DNA of 64,000 bases from Nereocystis luetkeana (lineage: Eukaryota; Sar; Phaeophyceae; Laminariales; Laminariaceae). A model generated the notes under the pieces. That model did not search any database. It was not told where the DNA came from and was given only the letters and a program-made list of their open reading frames with translations. The translations under genes and the position numbers were made by a program. The stretch is taken from NCBI GenBank assembly GCA_031213475.1, contig JARUPZ010000013.1, positions 8,517,338 through 8,581,337 on the forward strand. The letters are read 5' to 3'. Position 1 is the stretch's first letter; the number at the start of each line of letters is the position of its first letter. Positions 22,651 to 37,600 of the stretch are shown in pieces.

Positions 22651-25600
22651 GCTGTAGTCCCCGCCAATTGCCTACGTATGGGGCATATTGTCATCGTGGC
22701 TCTGCCGCATGTTGACATGTTTTACGACACCATACCTTTTGCTTTCCCCTTTCTCGCTCGCAGCCCCTCGCAACCGCTCTTAAAAAAAACTGTCATGGCA
22801 GCTTCGTGCGTTGCTGTGATCTGTACTCTTGATCTCGAGGTGGTCTAGGTGCTGGCCCACATCGAGCTTTCCGTGAGCTCACGGCATCGTGCGACTCGTA
22901 CATGTTAGGCGCGCCGTGCGCCGCGCCTGCTGTTTGCTTGCAGCAGCGGGAGCGTGCGGCGTAAATTTCAAGTATCCATGGTTACATCCAACCGGAGTAC
23001 AGAGTACGACCAGGTTACTACAGTTTTGGTCCGGGTTTCATCCAGTAAGATTACAATCAGGGTGCTATTTTCAGATATCAGCATTTGCGAAATTGGTTGT
23101 TAGACCACGCCCTGTGTAGGCGCTCCCGATTGCAATACGCCTTCACGCGTTCTGGAAACCGCGAGGTCGATAGACTGGGGCATGAGATGCAGCGAACACA
23201 TGAAAAGGAGTTCCCAGGCATCTTGAAACCGCACCCCACCGGCCGCCCAAGCAGCTGTTTTACCCACCGAGATAAGGAAGACCATCTTTCAACAGTTTCG
23301 AGACTTGATTATAGCATAGCGACCTATAGTTGGGCTGTTTTTTTTTGGCCTCATGTTTTTTTATGAAAAAAGAGTTTGAAAAAGTATGGTACCAGGGACC
23401 GTGTTTCTCTCCAATTATGATGCCCATGCTTGGACAATCCCCCCCCCCCCCCACACACACACAAAAAAACAAGTATGCTAGTTATGCCCATAAAAGCGCC
23501 CCATCATGCCTGAAGAATTTGCGAGCATAGTCGAAACCAGCCTCGCTAAACGCGGCCGGTGCGGTGTTGCCGCAGCAATGGTCCGTATATATTGCCGGTA
23601 TCATGGGCGCCAGCCAACAATACCGGCAATGTACGGCACTACCTCGCACACTGCCACACCGGTTAATCCCATCCGGACCAAGCGGTTCCACATTCCACTG
23701 GCACCACTATAGCGAGCAGCCGGCACCACAAAGGGACCTCCGCCGCTGCTGCACCAACATTCTACTGCTGTAGGGCAAGCCGTGCGACCGTCGTGCGAGC
23801 ATCGTCATGCTGCTGCCTGCGCTCGTTCCGTGCGCTTCCTTCCGCTGCAGTTCGGACGTATCCAAAGCTCGGACAGATTATGGATAGAACAATGATCTAC
23901 AGATAGATCATCTAGCAGTTCCTCAGGTGTGGTTGTGAGATGTGTGCACGATTCGCATGGTTCAGATCCAATTGAGGGAGGTTGTGGTGACAGTAGATCA
24001 TGCAGGTTGTACGGGTCCCACCGGGCAAAAATGGGCTACTTCTGTAGATCGTACAAGATCGGGAGTAGAGCTGTCTGCTTCGGAAAATCTAGATCATGAT
24101 CTGCCTGATGATCTGTCCGAGGTGTAGACCCCTTACCTTTTAGGACTGCAGCCCCGTTTTGGGGAAAAACTAGTCATACTTGGAATTAGAGTGCTTTGCC
24201 CAACACGGGACCGCAGTACTAGAAGGGTTAAAAAGCCTTACTGAGATAGTCCGACCCTCAGCCGTCTTGCTCCGTATATTATCCCACCTCTCTGCCTTCC
24301 TCAGCCCTTGCTTGCCGATGGGAATCATTGCAGTAGTTTTGTTGGGAATCGATCCTGGAGTTCTTTTACGCCGATTCGGATCTAATATTTAGTTGCCCGC
24401 GAGCCTTTTTCCTCTTTTGTTTTTTTGTTATGTTTAACGTAAAAGAAGAGCCGATTCCCCCCCCCCCCCCCCCCCATTTTTTTCGTTTCTCGGGGGCTTC
24501 CTTTTGTGCATCCGAGCATGTTGTCGTGTCGCATCCACCGCAAGCACATGACAGCACCAGCCCTTTAGCCCTGCGCAAAGCAGCCAAGCAGCAAAGGGCA
24601 AAGGAAGTACGTGCCGATCAGAGCGGGACACCGCAAGCATGCAGACAAAATTGGCGAGAGCCAGCATGTCGAGAATTTACTCTGCTGGCTGAATTCTAAA
24701 GAATGAATGAAGAATCGGTTTCTGCCCGGCCTACAGAGCACTAAGTACGAAGTACGAAGTAACAGGTATGTGTGCATACGCGTATACATAGAATCACAAT
24801 AGAGGCACACCCAGCTCAGCTCAGCGCAGCGCAATGCAGCGCCGTGCTGTGTTGTGTTGTGTGGTGGTTGGTGTGCGGTGCTGCGCTTTCTCCTTCGTAT
24901 CAGTGCAAACCGCAAGAAGTACCTATGCACTTACCGGCACCATGTACATGCGTGCGGCTTCTGGGTTGTTATTCTGATGCATGGAGCTCTTGGGATTTTG
25001 CAAGTCGCCCGTTTGCACCTGTGGTTTTGGAACATCCTTTTCATCTGTTCCGTTCCGTGCTTCGTTGTGAGCGAGCGTAGCGGGCGTCGCCGTCTGCTAG
25101 GGGGGGCGCCTTGCGTACCCCATATACCCCCAACATCCCGTGCTGCTTTGTGTATGGACTGCGCTCTTTCTCCGCGTTTTCCCGTCTGAAATGCCGAGGT
25201 GGCTACCTCGTGTATTACAAGCTTGCCGGTAATCCTCGGCACTGTAAAACTACTCCAAGTCTGATTCCTATATAGTTGCTTGTCACGAAAACGCTGGCTC
25301 AGCAGGTCAACCCTTTTGGGACCCGAGAGGTACAATAGCGGAAGGTCGCCTCCGTTTTTATTGGCGATTGAGACATTAGTCAGTCACACTTGAGCGCCTC
25401 ATGCTGCCGGGTGTCGCGGAGTGTCCCAACTCTATTGCAAGGACTTAACGCGTCAGACAGATGGATCATCTACATATCATCTATATCACCTAGATGTGTT
25501 GTGCCGGGTCTGTGTCGTACAGATCCAACCCGGCGAACACGGGCCCGATCGTGCAGATTTTACGGGTCCCACCCGGCTACATGAGTTAGATCATACAGAT

Positions 25601-28600
25601 CATGCAGATCAGGAAGATATCTGCCCTGAAAGATCTATAGTAGATAATCAGTTGATGATCTGCAGAGTGTATGTACGACGTGTGAAAGAGTTGTGCAACA
25701 CGCGCGTAGCAACATAGCACTGCTTCACGCTCACGGTATCAACTTGTAGTTGGATGCCTGGGGACCTGCACGGCAACGATATCGTTGGCACTGCATTCCA
25801 GTCAATCACGTACTCGACTGATAAGTGATGGGACCACAAGTCCTCATACCGGGTTGAGTCAGCCCCTTTCGGATTGCACTCGCAGTTTTGAGACACATTG
25901 CTTGAAATCGGACGCAGATACGTAATTGTAAGCAATGTTCGATGAAAATCGACGAGCAGTGGGATTGCTGAACCCTATGGGTGACACAAATGCAGGCACG
26001 TGCCGGGGAGGAGAGTGTACTCAATATCATGCATAGCCGTAATCGTAGGAACATTGATCCTCGCATCGCCACAATACCGGGACGGAGCACGCCGGGTTTT
26101 CACCCTCCAGGCAGACATTACATGCACTACTCGCGAGGCGCCGTGAGGTGACCGGCGAGTCGCATGAAGGGTGAGCTGCACTAAGAACCGCTTTTGGGGT
26201 GTTTTTTTTGTGCATATGGATGACAGCGTCTATAAGTTGATTTATTTTCTGGTGTGGCCCCTTCCAGAGGCAATTGGTTTACTCCGTGACTACCTCGTGG
26301 GTGCCTTAACATATACACACTACGTGATACGAGCATTCCCGTCGTGCGGAGTTAAGGTTTTCTCCGCACGAAAATGATCTAACTCGACCGCCAGCCGAGG
26401 TGACCGCCAAAAAAAAAGGGGGAAAAAACGCACACACCCTGGTTGTCCAGCTCACGCAGTGTTCTAAAGCGTCGTCGCTGACCGACGCCAACCCAACCTA
26501 ATGCATATACCAGGTATGTATGTACAAGGCGATTCGCTCCGCGGGCAACCTACGCCGCCCGCTACGCTCGCTCAGGAAGGAAAACTATGCGAAGCGGACA
26601 AAGGTCCATGATTGACTATAGTTTTTTTAAATTATAATCGTAGTTGTAAACTGGCGACTTGATAATGCCAAGAGTCCCGCCCCCATGTTTCCGGAGAACA
26701 GAGCTCGGACGCCACATACGCTTCGCATCGCGGGCGGTTGCCGCACGTACGTACATACCCCAGGTAGGGTACTTCATTTAATATTTTGATATGCTGCACG
26801 CACGAAAAAAAGAGAAAGCACAGCACGGCACAGCAGCACCGCAAAAACAATGTAAAATGAAACCGAAAAAACCGGGAAGAAAAAAAAATCCCCGTCCGTC
26901 TCCTGAAATGTTTTTCTTCCTCATTGGAACACCTTGCACCAGTCAAAAAAAGTAAAAATGAACAGCAGAGCTTCTCTCTCAGCCTTGTACGCCGCCCGCC
27001 CCTCTCCCGACCACCTCGCCACCGATTCGGTCCGGGTAAAGCTTTCCTCACTCTCTGCCACAGTCAGCCCAGTCGCCCGCCTCGCATGAAGCTCTGTGCT
27101 CACCGTGGCCGTCGTTCGCCAGCTCGACAGTATTGGTACTCAGACTGGGAACTCCCTCTTTCAACTTCAGCGTGGTTGCTAAAATAAGCACCACTTGAAT
27201 GTTATCTTGCAATTTCGAACGACCCTTATATCTCCCACATACGTACTCTTATCCAAAATCACAAATTGAGGCCAGACAGAGACCCTTCATGCACCCCTCG
27301 TGTCTCGAGGCACACGCGACCCCTAGGCACGAAAGCGGCGACCGCGCTCCTTGCAACCCCCCCTCTACCCGTCAGCACCCGCTGACACCCGCGACGGTGC
27401 CGGGCTCTCCCGCCCTGCCGGGCTCGGAGTACACGCACGCACATGAAACGAAATAAGGAAAAAGGAAAAAAGGACCGAGAGTGCCAAGAGAAATGGAGAA
27501 AACAAAAAACCGCTGGAAAGGTCCGGCAAGTAATAAAAGGAGGCGGTTTCGAAGTGGGAGCTCTGAGAGACCAGGGAGGTACCAACCGAGCACGCTCGGG
27601 GATTTATAACTAAGTGAGTGGTTTTATATACTTCGAAGTATATATATATATACAGTGAATCTCGGCCGCTGTGAGCGAACCTTAAAATTCCGATTTTATC
27701 TTCAACTTTGTCTGGGACTCCGGAAGCCTTCGCTCCCCTGCCTTTGTGCTTGCTTTTTCGACCGCTTTCCTCGAGGGTCGCGCGAGCCGGCCTCCGATGG
27801 GTGTTCTCCCGTGCGCGCGTGTCGGAGTCCCGCGCCACCGACGAGCCCGGCGACCCGGAACATGAGGGATATTTGCTGGAAAAAGGAGGCACGGACGTTC
27901 TATTTTCTGTGGTCCTGGAAATTTATTTAGGTGTTGTTGCTCCGCGGGGAGCTTCTCGTGACAGGCTTCATCTTACAGTAGTAGCAGCTTTTTACTCTCC
28001 GAGGTTCGATCTCTCGGTCTTGCTGATGCTACCGCTTTCTACCGACTGCCGTGCTGTGCGGGCCGCCGCATCGGCCTGTTCGAACCCCTCGGTCCTGCCT
28101 TTCTCGGTGGCTCCCTTCCCTTGCCCCTGTCTCTTCGCCGGACGACTACACGCGCCTTCTCGGCGTATCGCGCAGTTCTTGGTACCAGATCGTAGCATAT
28201 CCTGGTGATTTTGCTTTGATGTTGTTTTTTTTTCAAGTACATTTTTTTTTTATAACTCGACACATCTTCTCTTTTTTCCCCTACTCTTAAAACCATGTAT
28301 TGTTCTAAAAGGTACACGGGTTGCTCGTGTACCCAGGATGCGAACGATTGAAGGGTTAATAATTTTTGCGGAGGATTTTTTATTGGTTCAAACTGACAGT
28401 CCCGTTTTCGACCACGAACTCGAAGAATATTTTGCTGCGTTGAGAAGACACGGAGCTCTATCTTCAGTTTGCGCGAAGCCCTCGGTATCGATTTAGTCTT
28501 GAACTTTGTCTGGGACTCCGGACGCCTGCGCCTCCCTGCCTTCATGCTTGCTTTTTCGACCTCGATACGTATTGACAGTCTCATGTATTCTTGGGTGCGA

Positions 28601-31600
28601 TATCTATAAAAGCTTACCAGGTATTATTTACCTGGTATACTGCTGTATACGTGACAGACGTGATCTTATCTCATTTTCTCTCCGAGGTTCGATCTCTCGG
28701 CCTTGTTGATGCTACCGCTTTCTCCCGACTCCCTTGCTTTGCGGGCCACCATCGGCCTGATCGACCACCTCGGTCTTGCCTTACTCGCTGGCTGCCTTCC
28801 GTTGCCCCTCTCTCTTCGACGGACGACTGCACGCGCCTTCTCGGGGTATCGCACCGTTCTTGGTACCAGATCGTTGCATATCCCGGTGATTTTGCTTTGT
28901 TGTTTATTTTTTTAGTAAAATTTCGATAACTTGGCACGTCTTCTGTTATCGCCGGTAGAATGGAATGAAGGTTCTTGGGGAGTATGCATTCGGCCGAGTG
29001 TAGTTATTAATAGTTCGGTAAGAAAAAACTAACAATCACATCGGAAGGTATCGTATAGGTGGCCGTACATGCTCGGACTTTTTCCACTACTACTGCAGAG
29101 TGGGGCGCGTTGGAATACCATTGCTAACAACTACAGCAGCAGCAGTATACAGTAGTTCAGAGGTGTTCTACTTCGAATATGTATGTACGAAGCTTTGTTT
29201 TCCCCGGTCGAATTGAATGAAGGTTGTTGGCAAGTCGGCCGGGTGCTGTGAGTTCGATAAGAAAAACCGACCAATCGCATCGGAGGATATCGTACACAAC
29301 AGACGTTTTTCATTTTCAGAAAATAATCATGTCCAGTCCAGATGCGAGGTCTTTATTTACTACCAGGTAGTAAATGGGAGATACGGACCCGCTTAAAAGA
29401 TACGGTCCTTCGCGCCAGGAATTAGATATGATGTTCGGCTGGGTACGATTCCCTGTTGAAAAACGCGCCCAGCTGTTTCGGCGAGCACTACTGGAGGTAA
29501 TCAAGGGTTCGAGACTGCTTGCTCAGACCGCAAGTACTCGCTGTGTGACGGAGTTTTGTGCTGCTGTACGTATACTGCTGCGTGTGCTACACGTAATACT
29601 ATATCCAACATGAATATTTAGGTATTCGTGGTATGAGAATACTGCCCATGTCGTACTGTGCGGTTGTTCTGTATTGCCGATAGATATCAGGTACCAGGTA
29701 CCGGTGGTATCCGTTATCAGGTGTATGATACTGCTCATACCCGCAGTATCTCAATCACTGCCTGTTCTCAGGATTGAGTGCGATAATGCGCATACAGTAC
29801 GCGTCCTGTTCTCCCAGTAATTTGGGTGTATACTGCAAGTTGTTGTCTTCTGCGATGACGTACGTACAGCTGCTGCTGTTGTGCTGCTGGTGGTCTTGCG
29901 GCTGGGTCTGCACAGCAGCAGCTGCAGCAACCGACCGCAGCAGCAGCGATGCCTGCTACCACTCCTGCTGCTGCTGCGGTTGCTGCCATTTTGCATGTTG
30001 TGCTGCTGCTGCTATTGCTTTCATGTGCGGGAGAGACCCTCTCTTCTGCACGAGCGTCGTTGGCAGTAGGTACAGCTCGCCGTAGATAGGGGTGTGATAT
30101 CGGGGTGGGTGTTGGGTACTTGGCAACTGGGCAGAAAAAGGGCAGCAATACGACTATCGTAAACAACATCATCAAAGTAATCTCAGTTCTGAGAGTATAA
30201 GAGAGACCTCTCAGAACTGACCTGATTTCTGCCCCCGCCAGCAGCAACTGGGCTCCAAATTATCGATCATTTCCTGGACCATAGTTATAGACGGTTCTGA
30301 TTTTCGGGCTTCAGACTTTTGACTTTATTTGCAAAAATAAAAATCAAATGGATGCAATTGTTGAGAGCGCCTTGCAGCGTGGGTACTCGCATCGAATTGG
30401 CGGAAGGGGGGAGAAGAGCCTGCTATGTGACCCCGGATCTGAGTTACGAGTTGGAAGGAGAGAGAGAAGAAGATGGGTGAAGTGAATAAATGGGATGAGC
30501 AAAAAAAAAACAAAAAAAAGAGTAGATGGCTGAAAAAGACAGCAAATAATAACGTCCCAAAAAAAGGCTATAAAAGTTGGTCTATAATTCGAGTGAGACA
30601 GACACAAGAACTGAGAACTGACACTCGGCATTGCCTTTTCCCTGCACCACTTGGCATTGCCCTGATCCCGTTCGCAACCAGATCGAATGGTGTACTTATG
30701 TCAACTTGCTTCAACATAATCACACGAGTATAGGCACTGAGGTATATTTTCCTATCCGGAGCGTGGGTGCCGGCAGGCACGCATGCGGAGCCCTTGTATA
30801 CCCAGGTATATAATATCGGGGGGGGGGTGAGAGGCAATGTCGAGACCTGGGACCACGGCCTGTCCGGAAGCTGGAAAGTAACAGGGATGAAGTATCTCGT
30901 CAATCCGATTAGGGCTATGAGTAAAGGTTGTCTGTTAGGTGAAGTACGAAAAAGGTCGCGAGGGGTTTTGCTGGGTGAGGGGCGTTTTTCCCGCTTGCTC
31001 GACACTGCACATGTTTCAGGGTCACTACGACTGTGTACGATACGAATACTAGCAGCCCTAACCCCAACCCTGAGCCTGAGCCAATCATATCTAATCAATC
31101 GTGGGTTGGCGTTGTGAATACCGTATCACACTGGGTGATAAGATAACACACCCCCTCGGACGAAGTTCATTAGACCCGGTTTCCCTCCAAAACAGGGGGG
31201 GCACACACACTACGAAAACGGTGCCTTTGGAAAGATTTCGTCCAGCAGGTTTGCATCTAGACGCATGCATCGCTGGTCGTATTCAGTACGCCCTCCCCCG
31301 CTGCCGAGAAACCCAGCTTTGAAAAATCGTCCGAGGCGGGTGTGTTATCGCTAGCGTGTTGTACTAGGTAGTCGCTTTGTCTCGACTCATCCCACGGTAT
31401 ACCTTTTTTTGGCTCATGTGACTACCGGTCGGTATACACCACTCTGGGAGGACATACAAGGACCGCTTGGTCTTCACGTTAATGTGTAAACGGTCCTTAC
31501 ATTTCCGACTGGTGCGGTATGTTACTTTGGTACGAGTTATATTTGCTTTAACCCTTTCAGGACCCCATTTTGCGGACGAATCAGTCAAATTCCAAGCAGT

Positions 31601-34600
31601 TTGTCCCCAAAACGGGACTGCAGTCCTTCAAGGGTTTGTAGTGTTCGGGTTGCGCGAACGAACTCACTTCGGGTGATGAGAGATAGTGAGCTAGCTCCTC
31701 GTGAGAGGACCTTAGAAAATTAACCCCTTTAGTACTGCAGTCCCGATCTGGGGGCGAATCAGTCAAATTCTAAGTAGCTTGTCCCCAAAATGGGACTGCA
31801 GTCCTAAAAGGGTTAAGGCGCCAGGCGCCATCCCTGTAAGGTGGCACTGCGCTCCCGTACGGCGGCTGTTGCCACCGCGACTATAAGTATAAATGGTGTT
31901 GAAATAGTAAAATTGTCCGGGGTGTGATTTTTACTAACAATACTCGGTCCTTACTGTGGTCCCCCGTAGTGCTGCTGTATAAGTTAAGCGTTCTGGGATC
32001 CGGTTATTGCGGCAAAAACCATGCCAGATGGGGCGGTCTCATCAACATTATTCGTACAAAATTCGTTAAAAAAGAAGAAAAAGAGTGTAGTGGAAGCTCT
32101 CACCAGTGTCCTTTAGAGCCGCATTCCCGTTTTGGGGGCAAACGACTCAAATTGTAAGTAATTTGTCCCCAAAATGGGAATGCGGTCCTAAAAGGGTTAA
32201 CCCCTTTAGAACCGCAGTCCTATATTTGGGGACAAACCACTCAAATTTCAAGTAGTTTGTCCCCAAAATGGGGCTGCGGTTCTAAAGGGGTTAAGGGAGG
32301 GCATAGCAATACGTACTAATAGTAATACCAGTACATAAGTAACACATGCCTGGTAGTAGTACATAGTACCGGTAATAGATAGTAATACATGGTAGAACAT
32401 ACCCTTGTAGTACATCCAGTACATCTTGCTACTATAGTATTTCATACCTGGTCGTACTATTAAAATACATCTTAGTAATACAGGGTAAAACATACCAGGT
32501 ACCTGGCAGGGATAAATAAAGCTGTAGTAATGCATTGCAAAACCTACCTCGTATAACAGAGTAATACATGCTAACCGTATTACATACTGGTACCTAGTAT
32601 AAAGTAGCCGGAAGCAGGTATCCCAAAAAACACGTATCCTCTCTAGAATACTATTAATAGTAACACAGCAGTAGTATCAATATCAATATTAATAGTCTGT
32701 TTTCAGACCGCGTTTGGTTCTGATCACCAGCATTAATATTTGTGTATGTTTCGCCGCACGTAAGTAGTGTCTTGCTGCCAGCGTTTCGGATACCATCTGG
32801 CGTTGTAGTTACATACTTGTACGTACCAGGTACGTTGTACTACTCTTGTCGCTCGGATACCACATCTACCCTATATACCCTATTAAATATCAACCCGGTC
32901 TGCTTCGTTTGTGCGGCCGATGACGAAATCTGCACACTGTTTCGACATCGACCCCCCCCCCCCCCCGCCCTTACAACTACTACTGCGCTGTAATACTCGT
33001 ATTAATGGTAGTGGTGTAAGAAAGCCCGTTCACGTGCTCTTATCTCCGTTTTGGTCTTCGCTTGTACTATTAATACTATTACGTACCGAAAAAAAGGCCC
33101 CACAGTATTGCCGATTTTTTTTTTTTTTTTTTTTCGGTGGTCTCATTCCCACTACCGAATATGCCATTGTCTTACAGTGCTCGGAATGGGTACACCGCTG
33201 ACTGCCCTATAACCCGTTTGTGTAGGACTGCACTTCCCATTTCGGGGACAAATTTACCTGGAATTGGAGGTCGATGCACCTTTCTGTTGAGTGCGGCACT
33301 ACAGTACAGTGCGAAGGGTTTCCAACACTTTTTTTTATAGGATTCTGATCACCCTTTTCACGGACAAGTTACTTGGAATAGGAGTTAGGCGTGTGTGTTC
33401 CGTCCTACCGGTAAACAGCAGTGCGGCACTACAGCAGTTGAAGGATTTTCGGAAAAAAAAAAACCCTTCATCCCTTAACCCTTTTAGGACCGCAGTCCCG
33501 TTTTGGGGGCAAATCACTCAAATTCTAAGTAGTTCGTCCCCAAAACGAGGCTGCGGTCCTGAAAGGGTTGATGGCTTTACACTTCCTTTTCGGTGACAAA
33601 TTAACTTGGAATTGAAGTTGGACATTGTGTTCTGTACGGTGCGGCACTACTGTAGAGTTGTACGTTCGAAGTCGAAAAGGAGAGTTAGGAACTAGGGGGC
33701 TAGGTGATCCGTAGTCTACCGCAATGCTGCTTCTGCTGCTGCTGCTAGTGCTGCAGCTACTGTTACTGCTGCGGCTGCTGCTGCTGCTGCTGCTGCTGCT
33801 GCGGCGGCTGCTGCTGCTGCTGCTGCTGCTGTCGCTGCTGTTGCTGCTGCTGTCACTGCTACTGCTGCAGCTACTGCTACATCTGCTGCTGCTGCTGCGA
33901 GTGCTGTGTTGATGGACCGGGTGCTCTTCGGTCTGTCGTCGGCACAGTGATACGTGCAGCCTTCTAAAGATCAAAGGCAAGGCCGCGAAATCAACGTGCA
34001 AGCCCACAAAAACAGCGCAAAAGCGCGCACGGGCTTCCACGGGCTTTCACGAGAAGCCTCAATATTGATTGAACCGGCATGTATCAAGATGACACCCCCC
34101 CGCCCAACCCCTCCACCCGCGGACACCATTTTCCCCTCTATTGATAGGATGAAAACGAGGTGCAGTTGGAAAATTTGACGGTGCCTATGGACCCGACTTC
34201 ATCTCCCGACGGTTTTTCTTCCGTGGGGCGAGTTAGCCCCTTTAGGACTGCAGTCTCGTTTTGGGGACAAACCAGTCAAAGTCAAGGTAGTTTGTCCCCA
34301 AAACGGGACTGCAGTACTGGAAGGATTAAAAGTCCGTGTGCCTTATCCCATCTGCTCGTTGACTCGTTGCGTGGAGGGTCTGAACTCTTCTTTCTGCACC
34401 GTACAGAACACCCCCCCCCCCCCGCGTCTATGGCCATACGACTACGGCCATGCAAGAGATGGAGTACATAGCTCCTATCGCGTACACACACACCCGCGCC
34501 AGAAAAATACATCTGACCCTGGTTCCAGGTCGTTGGTCTTCGAAAGGGAAGCGCGGTCCTCAAGAGGTTATAATGTTACTACCGCAGAAATGCAGTAGCA

Positions 34601-37600
34601 ATAATTTTGTCCCAAAAACTGCGGGTGCGGCCCTTGAAGTTAAAAACACGCACCCGTATCAATATAACACGCAACGCCATCACGGAGGGGGGGCTGGGTT
34701 GTAGCTCTTTAGTGCGGGCTGCGAGGGCAGTCGGTCGGGCCTGTTCGTTCGTTGACTCGAAGCGGCTCTTCCGCGACGCGTACCCACACGGCATCGACGT
34801 CGCTCGGTTTTGCTCGCGCGGCACTGCTGTTAAAGCATCACGATGAAGGCCTGGCCGAGGCTACGAGTAGTACCTGAGGTAGTTGCCTGGTACCTGGTAT
34901 AGCTTGCCGTGCTTGAAGGGATGTCCCTTGCTCGGGCATGTTGAAACCAGCCCCCGCCCCATCCGTCGCCCGGAGAGAAAAAGTGACTTCTGGTATATTC
35001 TTCGCAGAATCGTTTTGCAGAAAGTTAGTGCTACATTCGGAGGCGTCGCGGGGTTACTCTCTTCTCTCTATTACGGGCGAACATAGCTAACAGAGCCAAA
35101 AATGCTGTGTAAACACAGATATATACCTGGTATATGTTATACATTGTTTTTGGGCCCGTCATAGGTGATTGCTATTCAATACCAATATGCATTACTATGC
35201 CCCCAGCGAATATGGCTATACAGTATGCCCGACGCGTGCTAGGATGGGGGTTTCAATGAGGGGTGTTTTTTTTTGGCCGAAATCTTTCTGACAACCGGGG
35301 CACCTTGAGGGCTTCTCAAGCGCTCCTTAACCCTTTTAGGACCCCAGTCCCGTTTTGGGGACAAACTACTTATAATTAGAGTGTTTTGTCCCCACATATG
35401 GGAGTGCGGTTCTAAAAGGGTCAAGGGCACTGACGAAGTAACTGTGTACCCGTATGCCCAGTATCGTTTTATGGCCATAAAGGATGCCCGACGCGTGCTG
35501 GGGTGGGGGTTTCAATTAGGGGTATGAACTTTTTTTCTCCGAAATATTTCTGACTACCGGGGCTCCTTAAGGGCCCATCTTTAACGGGGACTTTAATTTG
35601 TTTCAATTTGATTTTCTTGATTTTTTTCTAATTTAATTTGCATCTGATTGGCCGAAGAGGGAACGACCAAGCAGGCGAATTAGAAAATTTGAATTTGAGT
35701 GAAGAGTCTTTTGGGACGTTTTTCGTGTGATTTTTTTTAATTTCAATTCGGAATATGAGAGTTCCTCGGTCTTGACGTAGCATGTTCATGGTGGGTCAAC
35801 ACCCTCGGTGGAGTCTGGAGCGATTCTTGGCCGCTTCGGTGACCACGATCGAGGCGATAAAACGCAAACCTCAACGGGAGGTGACCGGAGCAATGGCCGC
35901 GCCCACGCCCACACACCACAGCACATCGTACCACGGCGGTGGCGCCTCAAGAGTAATCATGGCGTCCGCAATCCCAATTTTTCGGCCTGCCCGATCGGCA
36001 AACAATCGCGAAAACCGAGCAAACGAGCAAAAAAAAGGAGGATACGCTCGAGACCTCAATAGCTGCATCACCGCTGCTGTTCCGCACGTGGCGCTTGAGG
36101 GCTTCCTTCGCCCGCCCGAGACACCCTGAGACTGATAGCTTCCTATCCTGCGCGACCGAAAAGAAAAAGAGGCTGGCGGTGGCGCGCACGCGGCTGCGCA
36201 AACCTTCGCTCTCGTCTACGCGCGTCGCTGTTTGTCGGCTGGGCGTTGTGTGACGCGGCGCGTTCTTCCAGAATTGTTTTTTGATTAAACAACTATTTAT
36301 AGTACGCTGTGCCCCGATAGGACACAAACACTTTTTTTTTTTGAAACCGAATTAAAATTCATTGAAATTCAAATGTTATTTCCAAATAGCGTTCCCCGTT
36401 AAGATGGGCGCGAAGGGCTCCTTAATCCCTTTAGGACCGCAGCCCCGTTGTGGGGACAGGCTACTTGGAAGTTGAGTAGTTTGTCCCCAAAATGATAGTG
36501 CAGTTCTAGAAGGGTCAAGGGCACTGAGGAACTGTATACCCGTGAATGTATACGTATGTTTGTTAATTTTTCGCACGTTTGCCAACTTTTCTCTTCGTAC
36601 GAGCACTGTTCGGCAAAACACTAAGTACTCGGACAAATGAAGCCCGGCCGGACACGTTGGTTGAGGTCTCGGCGCGATCCGTGCACTCTGGAGCGCGTGG
36701 CGGGCGCTCACACTTTTTTTTTTCCGGGTGGGAGTGGATAAGACGATTTCCCTGGTTTCAGTACGAGTGGCCTTATTTTGTACGCACGTATCGGTAAACG
36801 TCGCCTGTTTTCTCCCCTACTAGCAGGCTCTCATGAGCTGTGGGCACACAGCTCAGACATATACCAGGTACATAACAAAAAACATGCACATATCCGATCG
36901 TCCCAACGCTGCCGCCCACACGCCGTGAGTGTGCGACCCACCCATGTGCGCACTGTTGCTCTGCGGCTGGTTGTGTTTGTCGGAGTATTCCACCGTCTGC
37001 CAGATTTTTTTTTTCATACGTATGTACCCAGGCTGACGTATATCCCTGTACCAGTACATTTTTTCGTGTTGTTGCACGGAGCACGGACCACCGCCCAAAC
37101 TAAAACAGCAACAGTCCACAGAGCGTGCTTACCTCCAGCTTCCTACAGCACCACAACCCTGATGCCCAGCAGCACCAGCAGCGTTGCACATCTTGCGCGT
37201 ATCGATTATCGTACTGCGCATATTGCTGTGTGATCCAACATTGCCACTACTCCAGCTGTGCTCAGCACAGTGCGCCAACAGCAGCAGCAGCAGGCAGGGT
37301 ACGATGCGCATGATGCGGAGAAAAGATCCGCGCTGTACGTTCTGTACTACTGCTGTAGTTTTCGTTGTTGTCAGCGGCATTGGCCTATGCACGTGTACCT
37401 TCCCCAATGTGTGACCGGCATTTTTTGCTTGTTACCGGTCATCCCGGATATATATGTTCGTCAACTCGAGCACAACAAAACCAAATCGTTCGTACAAGTT
37501 TCGTGTACAGCAGCGTTCGTACGAAACATGCTGGCAGTAGTTACTGACTGCAGGTTTGCCATACACTTCTGACCGATCGATCGTAGAGCCAGCTGAAAGG

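Larger units (their letters stand above)
35225..36560 (+). repeat. Two direct repeat units with nested insertions
   Basis: Unit 1 (35225-35326, continuing at 35425) and unit 2 (35483-35570, continuing at 36411 and 36519) share GGATGCCCGACGCGTGCT, GGGGGTTTCAAT and TTCTGAC.ACCGGGGC. Both are interrupted at the same CTCCTTAA by a family B MITE. Only unit 2 also holds the ~840-bp inverted-repeat element. A third unit at 40500-40600 has neither insertion. Confidence 0.8.

Noticed and set aside
33525..34040. Minus-strand frame with Ser repeats (171 codons)
   Set aside because: It is a product of the CTG microsatellite; adjoining sequence is MITE and intergenic repeat.
35782..36129. Plus-strand frame inside the 840-bp inverted-repeat element
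   Set aside because: Competing frames on both strands and no transposase motif; may be a relic but cannot be supported.
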